NCBI RefSeq assembly: GCF_964204645.1
Contig: NC_134026.1
Span: 27,174,650 to 27,238,649, forward strand
DNA: 64,000 nt
From: Tubulanus polymorphus
Taxonomy: Eukaryota > Nemertea > Palaeonemertea > Tubulaniformes > Tubulanidae
Direction of reading: 5' to 3'
This document shows positions 29,671 through 44,275 of the stretch, piece after piece. Under the pieces are notes generated by a model, which saw nothing but the letters and a program-made list of their open reading frames with translations, did no database searches and was not told the origin of the DNA. Position 1 is the first letter of the stretch, and each line of letters starts with the position of its first letter. The position numbers and the translations under genes were made by a program.

Positions 29671-32636
29671 GACGCCACGGCTTGTCTTCTAGTCGTGGAA
29701 GAGATGAAATATGTCTATGCATTTTCCGAATACTGTTGAACAGTTGCAGGCCACAGTTTCTGTGCATTTGAGAAGGAACGCATGTACACAGGAGCAATGT
29801 ACATATGTTGTTAAACCCGGCAGGATTTTTTATTTACTGATTTATACGAGGCGAATTTAATGCCGTTTTATAAGAGTTGAATTCAATGTTCGTTCTGTTT
29901 ATTTGGTAGATGAATGTGCAAACCTTGTCTCACAGTCGTTTGTATGAAAGCTCTGCATTTATTGAGGATTTGTAACGCAATCCTTGTACAATATCTTAGT
30001 TTTGAATTAAATGAATTTGTGAATTGATAATTCTTTTATATACTTTTAAAATAAAATTATTTATTATTCGAATTCCGTTGTTCTATGGAATGATGTGTTT
30101 CGAGGGGTGGAGCGATCTTAGTTTTACATGGCTAGTAGTATATAGAATAAGTACGTTTCAGCACTATTGGTACGGAAAAGTAGCACTTTTTAGTGAATGC
30201 ACCAAATGGACATAGTACTGCTGCTGCTGCTGCTCATATCAAATCATAAATACTGGACGAGTTGAGGAGCATGAAATTTTGTTGAACACGGCGATTGTGG
30301 CATTTCCAAAATGCTCTGGGAGGTAAACATGAAATTATGTTGAAATCGGCGATTGTGGCGTTTTACGAATCGACTTTGTATTCGGGATTGAATAGAAAAA
30401 TTGTGTTCGTGGCGTTTTTAAGCGCATTCAATTAACCCTATTTGAAAATTAAGCACAAATCAGGGCATTAACAAAGCGTTTCCAAAAAGTACATGAGCAC
30501 TAAATGGCACTCACTTGCTACAAAACCATGGTAGATCTACGAGCAGTTATCTCTACGAATGCAGATGATTCTTACTAGGCCTTACATCACTTCATACGCT
30601 TCCAGATTCTCAGTTTGTGAATGGTAAATCTACGACTTAATGTTACGGCATAGTCTACAATTTCTCGGTGTTGAGACTATTCTCTAAGGTTCAATTGGTG
30701 AACTCAATTTATACCGATATAATGCGTTTATAAAGAAAAAAAACTAGATCATCTACATGAATGAACATTTCCTTTATTGAAGTATATATATATTTCTTTT
30801 TTACAACAATATTTACAAAACATTTATCTTAGATAATAACAACATGCATCCTTAGGAATGTCTTATCACATTTATAATATTGTTTTACTTGTTACATAAG
30901 CCGGTACTTAACCGTTAGATACTCTACATACTGCCCGCACCGTTACACAACTGCTTAACTAGAAACAATTGATGCAAATTTCAACTCAATATCAACCCAA
31001 AGAGCTTAGCGGGAAAATTTGTGAAAAGTCCAAAAGGTATGAAGTCTAAAACCCAGAGTGTACATGTCTGTACATTTAGACAAAATTTAGATAATTACGA
31101 ATAAGTAGTAGATGCAGTTTGATCACACTTTGTAACCACGACGTACAGTTAAAACGACACGAATCTACGTTACGATAAATATAAATGTATACTTTGTACA
31201 ATTACCTGTATTTTTCCAGTTTAATTTTTCTGATCTTTCCGCTTGCTAATGATGTACATGATGATATGATTAACATTTATAACATCGACATAAAACTTAT
31301 AAAAACTAAATCTAACTAGAATTATATATAGGCTCAATAACATGACCTGTATCCCCAGTGGGTGTAACAAATGAAGAGAAAATATGATATATACATTCAG
31401 ATTTATATTATAAACATTTTTTTCGTACAAATACTATTCTAATCAAGGGTATTATTTACAATCATATGTATACTTTTTTATTCGATATGATTACACTGCA
31501 TAGTGTTCTATCAAATGCTGAAGACATAACTACATAAATATCCATTAACTTATATTGTTTTATATGTTCTATATAATGCATTGTCGGGTATAAAATGAAC
31601 ACTTAATACTTCAATTAGATATATATATACGAATAATAATCATATTAATGATTGATATACTTTTTAATATTAATAACATTTATCACAATTGCGGGTTCTT
31701 GTTTCGCGGGTTTATACAAATCGGGCCACATCTGGGTCGTTCCACAACGCCATTTTATCGGTATAAGTGGAACCATGGATGCTAAAACGAATGGTTTTAG
31801 GTATGAAGGTTCAGACGTTTGACATCACATATTTTAGATTTGTTGATACGATGAAGAACATCGTAGTCTTCAGCAAATGGGTAATTAGGAAATTCTAAAC
31901 AGTGGAATGTAATTCTAAGCTGTCTTTATTATTTTAGTACCTCGCGTACCTTTTTGCCCTTTATGCAAAATTTACAGTTATATATATATATATATATACA
32001 TTCATTATGTATTTACATATATGCTGGCATATATGCTCACGTATAGTGATTATGTATTATTATGTAAGACGACTCGAATATATATATATATATGTCACAG
32101 ATATATCGATAGATTTTCAGTTATATTTACCAATGACTACGGTTTCCAGAAGCAGGAATATATTCACCGCTGAAGTCTTTCGATGTTAGCCCGTCTTGAT
32201 AAATTCTATTGAGATCAGAGACGGTCATTCTTTCAACCTACACGCACTTAATATACTATAGACAAACCTGGTACTAAATCTACCGTGTATCCTTATTGTT
32301 GTATTTAAGGCCAATTTCAACTTTTACCAAACATTATTACTATGACTATTGATATAATATTATTATTAAAGTTTTCGTTCAGGTTGAATACATATGTGCA
32401 TATCCAATCTTGAATGGCGCGAATATAATCCACTTTCACGTCGCATGCTTCAACTTTTTTCATTAAAGAATTCGACTTCGATTTCTTTATTTCATGGTGT
32501 TTGCAAAGCACACACCTTTCCACCAAAACCAGCTAAGACACTTAGTAGGTGTATTATGAATCACCTTGATAGTAGAATACAAGTATTTCGCTTCGTAAAT
32601 CCCATTGACTGGCATTGACCAGCATTCGTCGCAACT
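29671..32636. other. Convergent 3' UTR region of CCDC62 (+) and the SLC6 gene (-)
   Basis: AATAAA at 30050-30055 on the plus strand fits the end of the CCDC62 mRNA. TTTATT at 30773-30778 is an AATAAA on the minus strand and would give the SLC6 gene a 3' UTR of about 1.9 kb. The region includes a (CTG)5 run near 30221 and a (TA)10 run at 31979-31998, with a shorter TA run near 32080. No coding exon seen. Confidence 0.45.
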
Positions 32637-35600
32637 TTATAGATATACCGGATGAAGCGGAAGTTGGTCCTTTTCGTCGAATTTTGGATGGACCTCGGGT
32701 CTTGTAATTTTTTTAAGTCTCTGAAATATCGATGTATGGACTTTATACTCGATTTGTTGAGGTTTTTAGATAAATCGGAAATGCAAAGTTTTACACATCT
32801 CGAAGCTTACCTCAACTATAGTTCCTGGGGTTACGATATATTTGTATACGATGTACAGTGGTATACAGAATAATGACGAGCACGTAATAATCCAACCGAT
32901 GCATACTGCCCAATCAGGATACGTGTAATCCGGATAATATATTCCATTGTAATCAGTACATGCCAGAATAAACAAGACCTACAAAAATCAGAAATTCATT
33001 CATCAAAATATTGACTTTCAAGTAAAAATCGACAGTTGAGTATGTGTTTTTATACCAGGCAGAATATTGGACATATGCCGGCCCAACAAATTCTCCAGAA
33101 AATACCAGGTCTATAGCCTAACATCATTTGAACGTCATCCGAAAACCTGTTGACTCCTGTAAGAATATACAGTTAGTTTTCTGGTGAACGAATATACGAT
33201 TTATAGCACAAACAAAGGATCCGAGAACATTTTCTTACCGTAGAACCAATTTAAAGCAATGGCTTCTATGAATACTATGAACAGAATTGAAATTGGAACA
33301 CCGTGATGATCTAAGAGGACGAAAAGGTAGTATCCACCCTGGATATGAAACAAAAACATTAATCATATGAAAATAATCACGCACGGAAATATATCGATTT
33401 GTTAAACATTGCTCTCACTTACGTAAGTGGTCGTTGACAGCCCTCCTAAAAAGCAAGTAGCTATCAATCCAGCTACAAAGATTTCTCTGCGTTTTCCCAA
33501 AGCTGGCCATTCATCGCAAATTCCGGTTATCATTGCTTCTAAACCACCAAACTATAGATAAACCACAGGTGTGCACTGTTATTTTGATTATAGTTTACAC
33601 GTTTGTTTACTCTTTTATTCTTTCTTGTTCAGCAAATTTCTAACAAGTGAATTAATGTACGTAGAAATGATATTTTTGCATTTGTCTATCATTATCACAT
33701 ACCGTGCTATCAAGTCCTAAGGTAATCAACATCAGGAAGAATATTATCGCCCAAAATGATGATAAATTCAATGTAGCTATTGCCTCCGGATATGCGACAA
33801 ACACGAGCCCAGGCCCTTAAAAATAGAAATTATTACACGTCTAATAGTTAAGTCACCGATATCATCTATTTGTTAAACGGGAGTGCGTTGAAATGGATGT
33901 TGAATCAGAATCAATGTTTTCTCCCAGGGGCTCTTGTACCCTCGGAATTGTCTCTAGGCCAGAGATAATTGCTTTCATTATTACAACCGTCGGAACGAGT
34001 CCCCAATATGTATCGGTATCGGTCTAAGCCTATTTACGAGACTGTCATATTTGTCACCAGACAAAATATCACCATGAATTTCTCATTAACAGTTCTAAAT
34101 TTAGTGCGAACATAATCTGTCCATTCCTGACCAGGCTATTAGAATACAGGTCCTGCAATTGCGATAGCAATCGATATCGAGATAGCAACTAGTTATACTA
34201 GCCATTAAAGCTTCCACGAGGATCAAATCATCTTTTCTAGAAAATTGGGTGATTACTGATGCATGTTTAGAGCGAGGGAACAGAAGAAAAGGCCAGAATT
34301 TTGCACTTTTTCTCGTAAACTAAACTAAAGGGCATGTATTTCAATTTCACACGAATAGACCGAAACTCTTTGAAATATATCTATCTTTGATTATCAAAAT
34401 ATAAGTTCTGGTGATACGTACCGTCTTCTGCTACACTTTCGACAGTTTTGTGCTGTGAATACGCCATATAACCCAATACAGAAAATACAACGAATCCCGA
34501 TAGAAAACTGGTGAAGCAGTTTATCATACTCGTTATCAACGCATCTCTGAAATTACCGGTAGATATTTTCAAATTCAGCTGCAAGTTCGGTCCAAAATAT
34601 TGGAAGGAATGCTCGACTATTGAATTAGACCTACTTGTAGCAATCATTATGGAATTTGTTGTAACTGGAAAGCGCCAAAAGAACACCAAATCCCGGTCCA
34701 AGTGAAAAGAATATTTGAGACGCTGCATCGTTCCATACCTGCAATAATTACACGTAACATGAAAATAAAGTAGACTTCATGTATGTTTTTTTCATACAAC
34801 TTTTGTGTTTACTTACTTGGATTTTAAGAAGTCTATGCCACTGAGGTTTTAGGTAATATATGATACCTTCTAGGGCTCCTGGGAGAGTGACGCCTCTCAC
34901 TAATAGTATCAACAAAATAATGTATGGAGCTGTTGCGGTAATCCAAACAGCCTGAAATATTCAAATGCGCTTTTAGTTAAACCTATCAAAGATATGATAT
35001 TGAATAACACTAAACGTAAAAAGAAAAAAAATGTATATGCAAAGGATTTTAGAATTTATCAGACATTAATCGAAAGGTGATTTTTAATTCAGATCAAAGC
35101 GGTTGTTTTAAAGTCATCCAGAAAATGCACACAAAACCAAAATTGGTTTTATTTTTTGCACGTATATATGATGCAGAAGGTTGATTGGACAGCGTGTATT
35201 TTCTGCGATCTTGATCAAATGATCAGGATTCTGAGAATTACCCGGTCATGTTTTAGTATCATCGAAAATGTATGAGTCGTTTAACGACATTGAATTCACG
35301 CCGTGTTGACGAGTCAAGCAGATCTCTGTCAACATTCTACTACTCTCATTCCAATATGAATCGTATGCAAATTCTCGTCTATTCTTAGCCGGTAATGACA
35401 GAATCAGTAATTCCCCGGATCAGAGTTACGACCGTGCAGAAATTGATCGCTTCTCGTGATCGTCCCAGCAAAGATCACGCCATAATCATAACCGCGACAT
35501 CTCATCATATGTGACTGTTCGTCTTCCGGGAATCAGGCGGATATTAGCATCTGACAATGGCTACAAAATAGCTAACAGATTGGTGAACTAGTTTAGATGA

Positions 35601-38600
35601 TTTTAAGATTCTAAGCGTACGCCACGAGTTACGATTATTTCATGATCTCGCGCCAGACAAAATTATACTTCAAGTTATTAAATATAACTTATACGCTACT
35701 TCTAGAAAGCGATTGCCCAGGACAATAATGTACGTGTAAGCCTCTTGACTCGATACTACCGGGTATTGGTAATATGCCAATCCTTCAATAATCATGAATG
35801 ACAATTTCAAATCAGGATTGATAAACATTACCTCTACTAATAACCAGGATCAATGGTGAAATTACCTCGATCATCGCTTTAGTCTTGTCTTCTGGGAATC
35901 AAAGTTATCGGGCCGAATGACGGTTGACTTTAGTACGCCCGGGTGACCGAGTGAACTATTGCCGGATAGAAGATTTTCTGAGTATTGGGTATTTTACGTA
36001 ATACTAGGTATTTTACGTTTCAGAAATGATATAATCATTATCATATTCTCACATTTATTTCTCCTTATTCCAAAATAACAAACGTTTAGAAAATCTGATT
36101 AATTACGGGTATTGGAATATCATAATGAGGACATGTGCAAGCTATCCCCCGGTAATTCTGGCCTCGAACTTGAATCCTCCATCAGTACATGACAAGCACA
36201 TTAAAAGGCGGTATATACATGCAAATGATATATAAAGGTGAACTGAGAAATATTTGTTGAAAATGTCTTAGAATACATTTTTCCTATGTTAAAAGTATTA
36301 CGTAATGGATTTTTAAAATTAGTTCTACAATCATTTATTTTCGTGCGTGTGATGCAACACTCTCGGTCGCCATCTACCGCTGCAACCCATCGACAACTCG
36401 TGCTATTGAGTAGAAAACGTTTTTGCTAATCGATTTTCAAAATACAAGATTTTATGAAAATATGATGCTCAGAATATGGCCTCTGAGCGATCTTCCTTGA
36501 TATAACGAAGGTCTAAATGAATGAACACATTTGATATACATGTACTACATATATTGTGATAGTTGTTGTTGTAATACGCTTCAGTTCGATAATTCCTTAA
36601 TTCTTTAGAATAAAAATGAGCGGCACTAATTCTTTTTGCGTCCACATCCCACCCTACGATATGAGCCCTGCTGATATGACAAAATATACGTCTTACCTTG
36701 CCTGAGCTTTTAATTCCTTTCCATAATGAAAAGTAGACAATAATGAAAACAGCCAAAAGACACAGGGCTATGCTCCATTTGACCGGACCAACGTCATCAA
36801 TACCACTAGATGATTGCAATTCCAAAACAGACCGTCTATAAGAAAATATATGTCTTTTAGGGATGCGGTTAGAATCATTGAAACATTGAAACATCTTTTG
36901 AACGAATGAACCTATATGAAAACGATGTAATCAAACAGTCCAGCTGTATATATATACTCACTGAAAAAACTCAGATGCTGGAGATTTGGTATAATTTGTT
37001 GATGTGGCGTTTGTGCGATTGAAAAATTCTGTACAATTTTCCGTGTTCCAAACGTGCCCACACCGGAGCCATGGTACCTCGGCACGCATAGACGCAAACA
37101 TGAAGTAAAGCGCCCAGGCGATTACCGTGTTGTAATAGAATGAAACGTACATCGCGATGAAACATATACCAAAACCAATGCCTGTAAAAAATTAATATTT
37201 TTGAAATTGTTTTGGGATGAATATCTAAATGTGAAAGTACTTGTATGATGAATTGGCAGTAACATTGGATAACAAAAAGACTTAAACATTGACTACTATG
37301 GAATACTTTCTGAAAACTTAAGAAAATTTTCATTTGAAAAAAAAATGTGTTCGTGTTGTATGTTTTGTTTGATGTGAAGTAACAGAACACCCAGAGTAAA
37401 GCTACCTGTAAAACGTCATTCAAGACAAGTAAACATTTTCGCGTGATAAAACAAGTTATTTCGTTCTATAGAATTGATTTTCGCTTTCTATTTGAACAAC
37501 TAACTTTGCTATTTCCTTATTTGAATGGTTAAAATCTCAGAGGAAATGTTATCACGAATTTCCGCTTTCCTAGTTTGCTAAAAAAAACTGCAGACAATGA
37601 TTTTGACAATATTTCATGGGGCATTATAGATTGAGGAATCGACTGCCCATTCCTTGATTGGGCTGGAATATTCATCAATTAGAAAACATGAACGTTATTT
37701 TTTTCAATTTTTCATTTTATCTATTTTTCACTGCGAACCGAGTGGCGTATATTCAGAAGTTAATTATGGACGAATAGTTTAAGCAAGTGATAACAATGCG
37801 TATGTTATTCGAATATAATGACGTGAAACAAAAATCAAATTGTGTTTTGAGCATTACACAGATTCAAACTGCTTTCAGTGTTCATGATAAAGAATTTGAT
37901 GATATACATGTAAATTGGTGTGTTTTACTATGAAAGTGTTCGCAGTAAAACCGTATATTTTATGCCTGGAATTTACACGGGTGCTGGCTGGAAGACAAGC
38001 GCTAAATCACCCGTTGAACGCTTTCGTTATACCGTTGTGACCGAATCTTTGACGAGCAACCGGTGCTAAATTGCGAACTAAGCCTTTTGCGTTTGTACTG
38101 AAATTGACTAAATTAGAACAAGCTGTTGAGCATTACTGGTGAACGGCAACGGTACAGCCCGACTATTTGGAGTATTAGTGACAATGATGAGATCCATGTA
38201 TTAATGTCAGGGAGGATTAAAGGATCTGGTCAGCAATTGCCTTCGCTATCACGAATCGACGTATGGGCACTGAACGGGCTATCTGAAACCCTGGATTGTA
38301 CGATAGAAGTCGGTGAAGATATCCGGGAATCCGGGTAACTGGGTAAAACACTACCGACGTAGCTGCAATAAATCATAAAGGCGTAACAGCCTTATGTTTA
38401 AGCTAGATTTCAGTTCGAAGAAAAACAATTATTTTGCAGTGATGGAAGGTATCTGTTGATGCAAATGAAGGAAATTCTTCGAAATGTAAATGTAGTAGAC
38501 GCGTAAATTCATACGCAAGTCCACATACCATAAAAACGAGACAAATTGACGTCATTAGATCAATGGCGAAATTTCACAACTTTATGTATGCAAATATTAG

Positions 38601-41600
38601 ATTTAAATCTTAAGTCACGTGAAATTAATTCAAAGTTATATGAGTTGATGAAGTATGAAGAGAATATTTACTTTCTATGTCCTAATTCTTACTGAATGGG
38701 TTTCAAAAAGATGCACCATTTGAATAGAAACCTGACAAACCAATTGGAGATGAATTTGTTTCTGAAATATTTTTATAAACAGATTTCATAGAAAAGATGA
38801 AGATGAACCCTAGTATTTGTAAGTTTTCCTCTGCATTGACGTCATATTCCTGTTTGGAAGGCGACATACGTGCAACTATACTGGTTGACAGAAATTCTCT
38901 ACCAGATCTCAACCATGAAATTGAACCTTTATTGGAAACCTTCTGGATTCCTCACACGATGAATTATAAGAAATGTATCATAATATTATAGATATTGTAA
39001 CTGGAAATTTTGTATGCGCCTAGTTGAATAGCAAGCAACTATACAAGTAATATAATTACTTATCAGTTAATAAGTAGTTTATTTCGGATTATCCATAGAT
39101 TTCATTCTTGTTTTATATTCGAAGCTTGTTCGTGTTCCTTGAGCGTTATTTTCAGATATCTGTTCTACTTGCAGTACCTATGTGCCTATAGCCAACGGCT
39201 GTCCAAACACTCGGTGCTGCTATGTTGGACTTGTTAATTAGTTCAATCAATCTAAAATATCCATCAGTCGCCCAGAGAAACTCAAGCTCACCTCCAAGAA
39301 TACTAACATATATCTGTACAAGGAATACTAAGTAGATATGAATATCTGTTAACTATTGATTTGGGTTTTATATCAAATAATGAAAAAAATCACGTCAGAT
39401 ATAATTTGATAATGACATGTAATAATTGTTCAAACTGTGCACCAGATTCGTACTTACCTTTGAACATAGGACATATTCTCGACCAGACAGATATGCAACC
39501 ACATCTTTGAAATTGGCCCAACGCTAACTCCATGTAAAACAGAGGGAGACCACCAAATATCAACATTATGCCATACGGCACAAGAAAGGCACCTGGAATG
39601 AAAACAAAGTAAAATTCATGATATATATTTAAAAAACAATTCGCAAACGAATGATGATTTAGAGCTAGAATTTCGAAAACAAACCCAAATAAACTATAAA
39701 TGTGGGGAGATTCCGATTGAATTTCATGCAAAATTATTGGTTTATAACAAGACAATTGATTATCAAGATTATAATGAGACATGGAGAAATTGATGGATGG
39801 GTGCGGGCGTGCAGGGCAATTGATGCAAAATACGTATTGAGCGCGGCTTTGTGTTAATCCGACGGCAGAGTTCATGCGTTTTCTCAGTTACCAAAAATGC
39901 AACGCCCGTGACTGGGGTATATAATATCGTTCAATCATTCCTATTTGCATACACTGAAACCACTAGAAAACTAAGTAGAGTTTGTAACCTGAGTAAATGA
40001 TAATATTACCGTTATTATGATGATACTAGTTTTATGTTTATGCTAGTGTCAGTCGATAGTCAGATTTGTTAAATCGCTAACGATTTTGGGAATATCGTAA
40101 CGCAAGTCAGCGCTCGGGTCAATTGGAAGGTCATTTGGTTGTATGACAGGTTTGTTTAACCGCCGAGCTATTTTCTCATCAAAATGTCAATACGTATCCA
40201 CCACAAGACGAAACAAAACTTGCCGATGCGTACTGAAGAATGATGAGTGTTAGAAACAACTCGGGAATTTTTCTTGCGCAAGTCAGCGGTTCCTGCTTAC
40301 TTTTTCCGATTGGGCAAGCTTTCATCACACTAATTTATGTTTTAATGGCGATTTTATAGCATTCCAAGTTACACAGTTATATCCGGTCACCAGACATGTT
40401 TACGAGTTGGGCTTTAAGTATTGAAATGTAATTCGTTATGACAGGTAATTAATGTATATGTCAACTTTCATATAGAGATGGCTAATTGCAGGAACTCATA
40501 GAATTTGCCATAACCCCAGAATTTCATCCATGGTCGATGTCATATCGTTACTTGTTGGCATCAAACTGACGAGTTGATCGAAGTGGTTAATCATGTTTGA
40601 TAATTACGGTCAGTCCCTACTCGGCGTAGTATATTTACTGTGAGGTATGGCGACGAATACTCACGTTTGAAACTATGTTTATTAATCCGTCGGCGTTTAA
40701 TCTTCGATTGTTTGTTAATGTGGAGAAGAATAACCCTCGGTAATTTAAGTATAGTTTAATATTATTAATAAGCGATTTACAATCCTAAAGCCTTTGAATA
40801 CATGATTTACCGTGGCAGCAGACAATACTAAGCAATAGTAGTGACGCTGTTGATTCGCTTCAATTCATAGACAATTCAGTTATTCAATATTATAGCGGAT
40901 TATGTATGAAGTCGGATTATTTTACGCTCGTTCATTTATACTCATTAACCTTTTTTAAATATCCAACGGTATTTTAAATCGTCTCTCACACGAATCTAAA
41001 TCCTATTTCTAGTACATATCAACTAAATGTCTAAATGAAACTGCAATATGTATCTTGTATAAAATCTTGTATTGTAGAAGTTATAAAATACTCACCCCCT
41101 CCATTTCTGTAACATATGTATGGGAATCTCCAAACATTTCCTAAGTCTACGGCAAAACCAATAACAGAAAGTAAGAAGTCCATCTTTTTGCCCCATGTCT
41201 CCCGTTCGGGACCTGTAGCAACTTCCAAATGTTGATCTTTCTCCAGAGGTAGCTCAACAACTTTCGTATCGTTCGAATTCACTAACGCTTTAGGGTCATT
41301 TGAATTATTTGTCATAGCATCTGTTTGTATATTATTTACAACACCGTCAGTTATCAATTTTCCACCGTCCATTTTTGCGGCGCCTTCTTTTTTGCGTGCT
41401 ATTGAGTTTCCCATGTTTTGCTGAGAATCTGTAGAATCGCTTTCATTCACAATCCCATCACTGACAAAATCTCGCCGTTTTTCCTCCGGCCTGCTAATTG
41501 CATCAGAACACGTCTTATTATCTGAGGATTCTGAAGTATCTGCAGCCTCTATATCAGGGCCATATTTTGGTAATTTCTCGGAAGGATTTTCGTTCCTTAT

Positions 41601-41789
41601 TACGTCACTCCTATCAAACACCGGGTTGTCAAACGTGGCCAATTGGAACCGTCGACTTTGATTATTGGTTGAATTACTGTCATTTGATTGTGGCGCCATC
41701 GCATCGTCTGCTTGTAAATGCGGCTCGTCGTCTGTCTTTAATGCCGCATTGATGTGCATTTCAACATCGTGTTCAATCGTTCCAGCCAT
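32637..41789 (-). CDS. SLC6A4: Sodium-dependent serotonin-type monoamine transporter (SLC6), complete
   Basis: Na+/Cl--coupled plasma-membrane reuptake carrier with 12 membrane segments. Exons, 5' to 3': 41789-41096, 39592-39458, 37181-36962, 36835-36697, 34951-34817, 34738-34635, 34546-34422, 33815-33703, 33551-33423, 33338-33239, 33156-33056, 32978-32811, 32720-32637; phases agree, 748 residues. TM1 reads [13 protein letters not shown] with Asp214, the acidic residue of monoamine carriers (Asp98 in human SERT). The start of the extracellular loop 2 carries the NCT and NRT/NAT/NYT glycosylation sequons. TM6 is [20 protein letters not shown] and TM8 is LGLDSTFGGLE with the SERT-like Ser. Closest recalled family is SERT, though dopamine or octopamine carriers cannot be fully excluded. 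The cytoplasmic N-terminus, about 195 residues, is some 115 longer than in human SERT and is acidic and Ser/Asn-rich. Start is the ATG at 41787-41789. Confidence 0.88.
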
Positions 41790-43560
41790 ATTCAAACTTT
41801 ACAGTATCATGTACCGACCATTAGTCTTACAGGACTTTTTCACGACCGGTTTTTAAATTGCTTCTGAAAAGAATGAAGTTTGTTGGGTTGTTCGCAGAAT
41901 TAGTGCCAGAGCCAATAGTAAATTTTTCTCCGAGCTTCGCCAGGTTTGTCTGTTAGGAAAGCGCGTAACTTTATGGCTGAATAATGGGGAGGTAGAAACA
42001 TCATTTTTCAATGAGGCGTAAAAGTGTAAACCAACTAAGACTGTTATGTATAAATCACTTATCGGTTCTTATTACGCACGTATCATCACGTAAGCACTTC
42101 TTATGATTTTACTTATCACATCACAAATGTTGTTGTTATAAGTTTTCTCTTACATTATTTCGAACATTATAATAATCTTCGTAAGTAAACGCCGCTTTGA
42201 TAAGAGATTGAAGATGAGTCGTATCAATTCTCAGATTCGCTTGTATGATACTGTGCCGAAACATAATCTCGACTTGGCATCGGTATTTAGAAGGTTCACT
42301 AACGCGGACACGCATTATCCAGGTATTAATAATGGATTGTCCATGTGTTGTCTGTTTGGCGACATCACTCTATTCATTATTCCAATTATACGAAATCAAT
42401 ACATCAGTATTACAAATTCAATCTGTTTATACGATCTTATATCTCAGTATAAATGTCACTTCAGTACACTATCCAGCAGTGAGTCCAGGGTTGTCCGGGG
42501 CGGATCCGGGCAGACAGTGACAAGAAATCAAAAAGGCATATACTGAAAAGGGGCATATGAAATATCGAAATCCACGCAGCCAAATCAAGGGTCAGGAAAA
42601 TTTTGCAATTTCAGTGCATTTTCATACGATTTTCTGGCACTTGAGGGACACATCGGGAGGAAAAAGTGCCCTGGTAAATATTGCCATTGTATTTCAAAAG
42701 GCACGGGAAAATTGCGACGGGAGCACGTGCTAGGTCAGCTGACAGATTTCTGAATACCCCATTTTATGTATATAAAGTGCCTTTTAGCTCCACCTGAATC
42801 CAGCCCTTTGAAATTCCTGGATCCGTCCTTGCTAGCCACTCGGATCTAATGGAACAATTCAAGTTTCATGAATTTTATCTAAGTGCTTCATTATAATATT
42901 CTTACGAGGAAATATAAGTGCCGCCATTAGTATACATATCTTCTTTAATTTAGGTTATTATCAGAAATAGTATCAACTCTTTCTTACCCTCTATCGTCAG
43001 ATGATGAGTTTAATACTCGAGCTGAAGAGCTGGCTGTTATATCGACTAGTTAATACAGACGGCGTACGAGTGTTGTCAAAGGTTGTTACTGCTCCACTTC
43101 TCGCGACGGCATCGCAAGGGACATATCTGCACACCGCGGTGGTGGTCTGCAGGTACTCTACGATATGCAAGTGTATAACAAAACTTCAAAACAGTACTGC
43201 AAATAATCGTTGACATATAAAGCGATATGACGGTGCCCGGGCAAACGAGTTTTATGTTTCCTTAAGATTATTCGTATTCACATTTCATGCGTTCACACTT
43301 CATATTTCTGATTATCTAAATGTTCTTATCCTTTTCAGAGTAACTCTTCGTTGCCCATGTAAAAGCAAATGAATTTTCCACGCTGCAGCATTGCCCCGGT
43401 TTTTGTTGACTATTCATTCCCGATTAAGGTGCCATTTCCAAGGTGCCATTCATATGAATAAGCCGGGTTGTTTGTATTATATCTATGTTCATGTGGACGG
43501 AGTCATCTCGCTGCATAATTGAATATTGACAACATCATCGCGATAACTAACTTAAGAGTG
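41790..43560. other. SLC6 promoter side and repeat-bearing intergenic region
   Basis: The SLC6 5' UTR and promoter should lie to the right of 41789 on the minus strand; non-coding first exons could not be placed. A hAT-like element sits at about 42486-42831. The ORFs at 42208-42546 and 43001-43213 show no family features and partly run through the repeat. Confidence 0.4.
42486..42831. mobile_element. Non-autonomous hAT-like element (candidate)
   Basis: The left end has CAGGGTTGTCC followed by GGGGCGGATCCGGG. The right end has CCTGGATCCGTCC, whose reverse complement GGACGGATCCAGG matches the left inner block. CAGGG..CGGATCC ends are typical of hAT-type MITEs in invertebrates. The interior is more GC-rich than its surroundings and has no transposase ORF. 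The exact borders and a target duplication are not clear. Confidence 0.4.
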
Positions 43561-44275
43561 ATGTTTAGACTCGTTTTCTTTGTATTGGGTATTCTAGAAA
43601 TTGTCGCTCTATTCTAAAAATAATTTATGGAATAAAGAAATCTCCGAATGAGTTTATAACATGAGATTTTCGTTCCTCCAGCTGCCATAGTTTGTGAGAT
43701 TCGACCCAAAAATGCAGGTATAGGTCTGCTGTCGTTTCTTTTCTCAACACTTTTTGATTTGGTTGAGGGTTCCAGCTGTAATACTCAGTAAATACAGTTA
43801 GAATTCCAATATCCACACAAGAGGATGTAGAATGATTTTAGCTTCACTTCATGATTTTAACTTCACCTTTTACTGCAGATCTTGTTATCCATCCGTGGAT
43901 GAATTAGATAATGCGTGTTTGAAACATGACCAGTGCTTTCATTGCACTCCAACGTACTTCAAAATGATACCATTAATTCATGGCTATTACATATGGCATC
44001 GGTATTAAAGCTATAGTGAAACCGTTATATTTCAGTCACGTGCGTTTTCATCACTTCTGCAATTGTGAAAGACTCGTTTATAAACTTGCAATCGATGCCA
44101 ATTGCCGCCGACGTCGAGTCTGTCGAACTTATAAATCATTAATGACAAATTTGTTCAAAACAATACCGTGTAGATTGCTCGACTGAACTGTGTAAGAAAT
44201 ACTATTTCGTAGGACCGATCGTTCACTGCACTGTCTCAGTGGATTTGGAAATTGTCCAGTTGGCGAAGCGATTAT
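43561..44275 (+). pseudogene. Decayed copy of a secreted phospholipase-A2-like gene
   Basis: Same three-exon layout as the intact copy 1.2 kb to the right. The exon-1-like part (43561-43717) starts with ATG and a short hydrophobic signal-like stretch but has several stops. One, TGA at 43695-43697, lies inside the region aligned to the cysteine motif of the good copy. Exon 2 (43879-43953) is intact, is exactly 75 nt as in the partner, and keeps the His-Asp motif ACLKHDQC. Exon 3 (44036-44186) begins FHHFCNCERLVYK, then ends early at TGA 44184-44186. Homology to the partner continues beyond the stop to about 44275, but in other frames. Splice sites of exons 2 and 3 still look usable, so a short transcript is possible. 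The decay is read from the sequence; loss of function is inferred. Confidence 0.65.

Noticed and set aside
30221-30236. (CTG)5 run as a possible coding repeat
   Set aside because: Short, past the CCDC62 poly(A) signal and not in a supported exon.
36912-37423. Overlapping minus-strand ORFs around SLC6 exon 3
   Set aside because: Only 37181-36962 has conserved SLC6 sequence. The rest is intron read-through or shadow frames.
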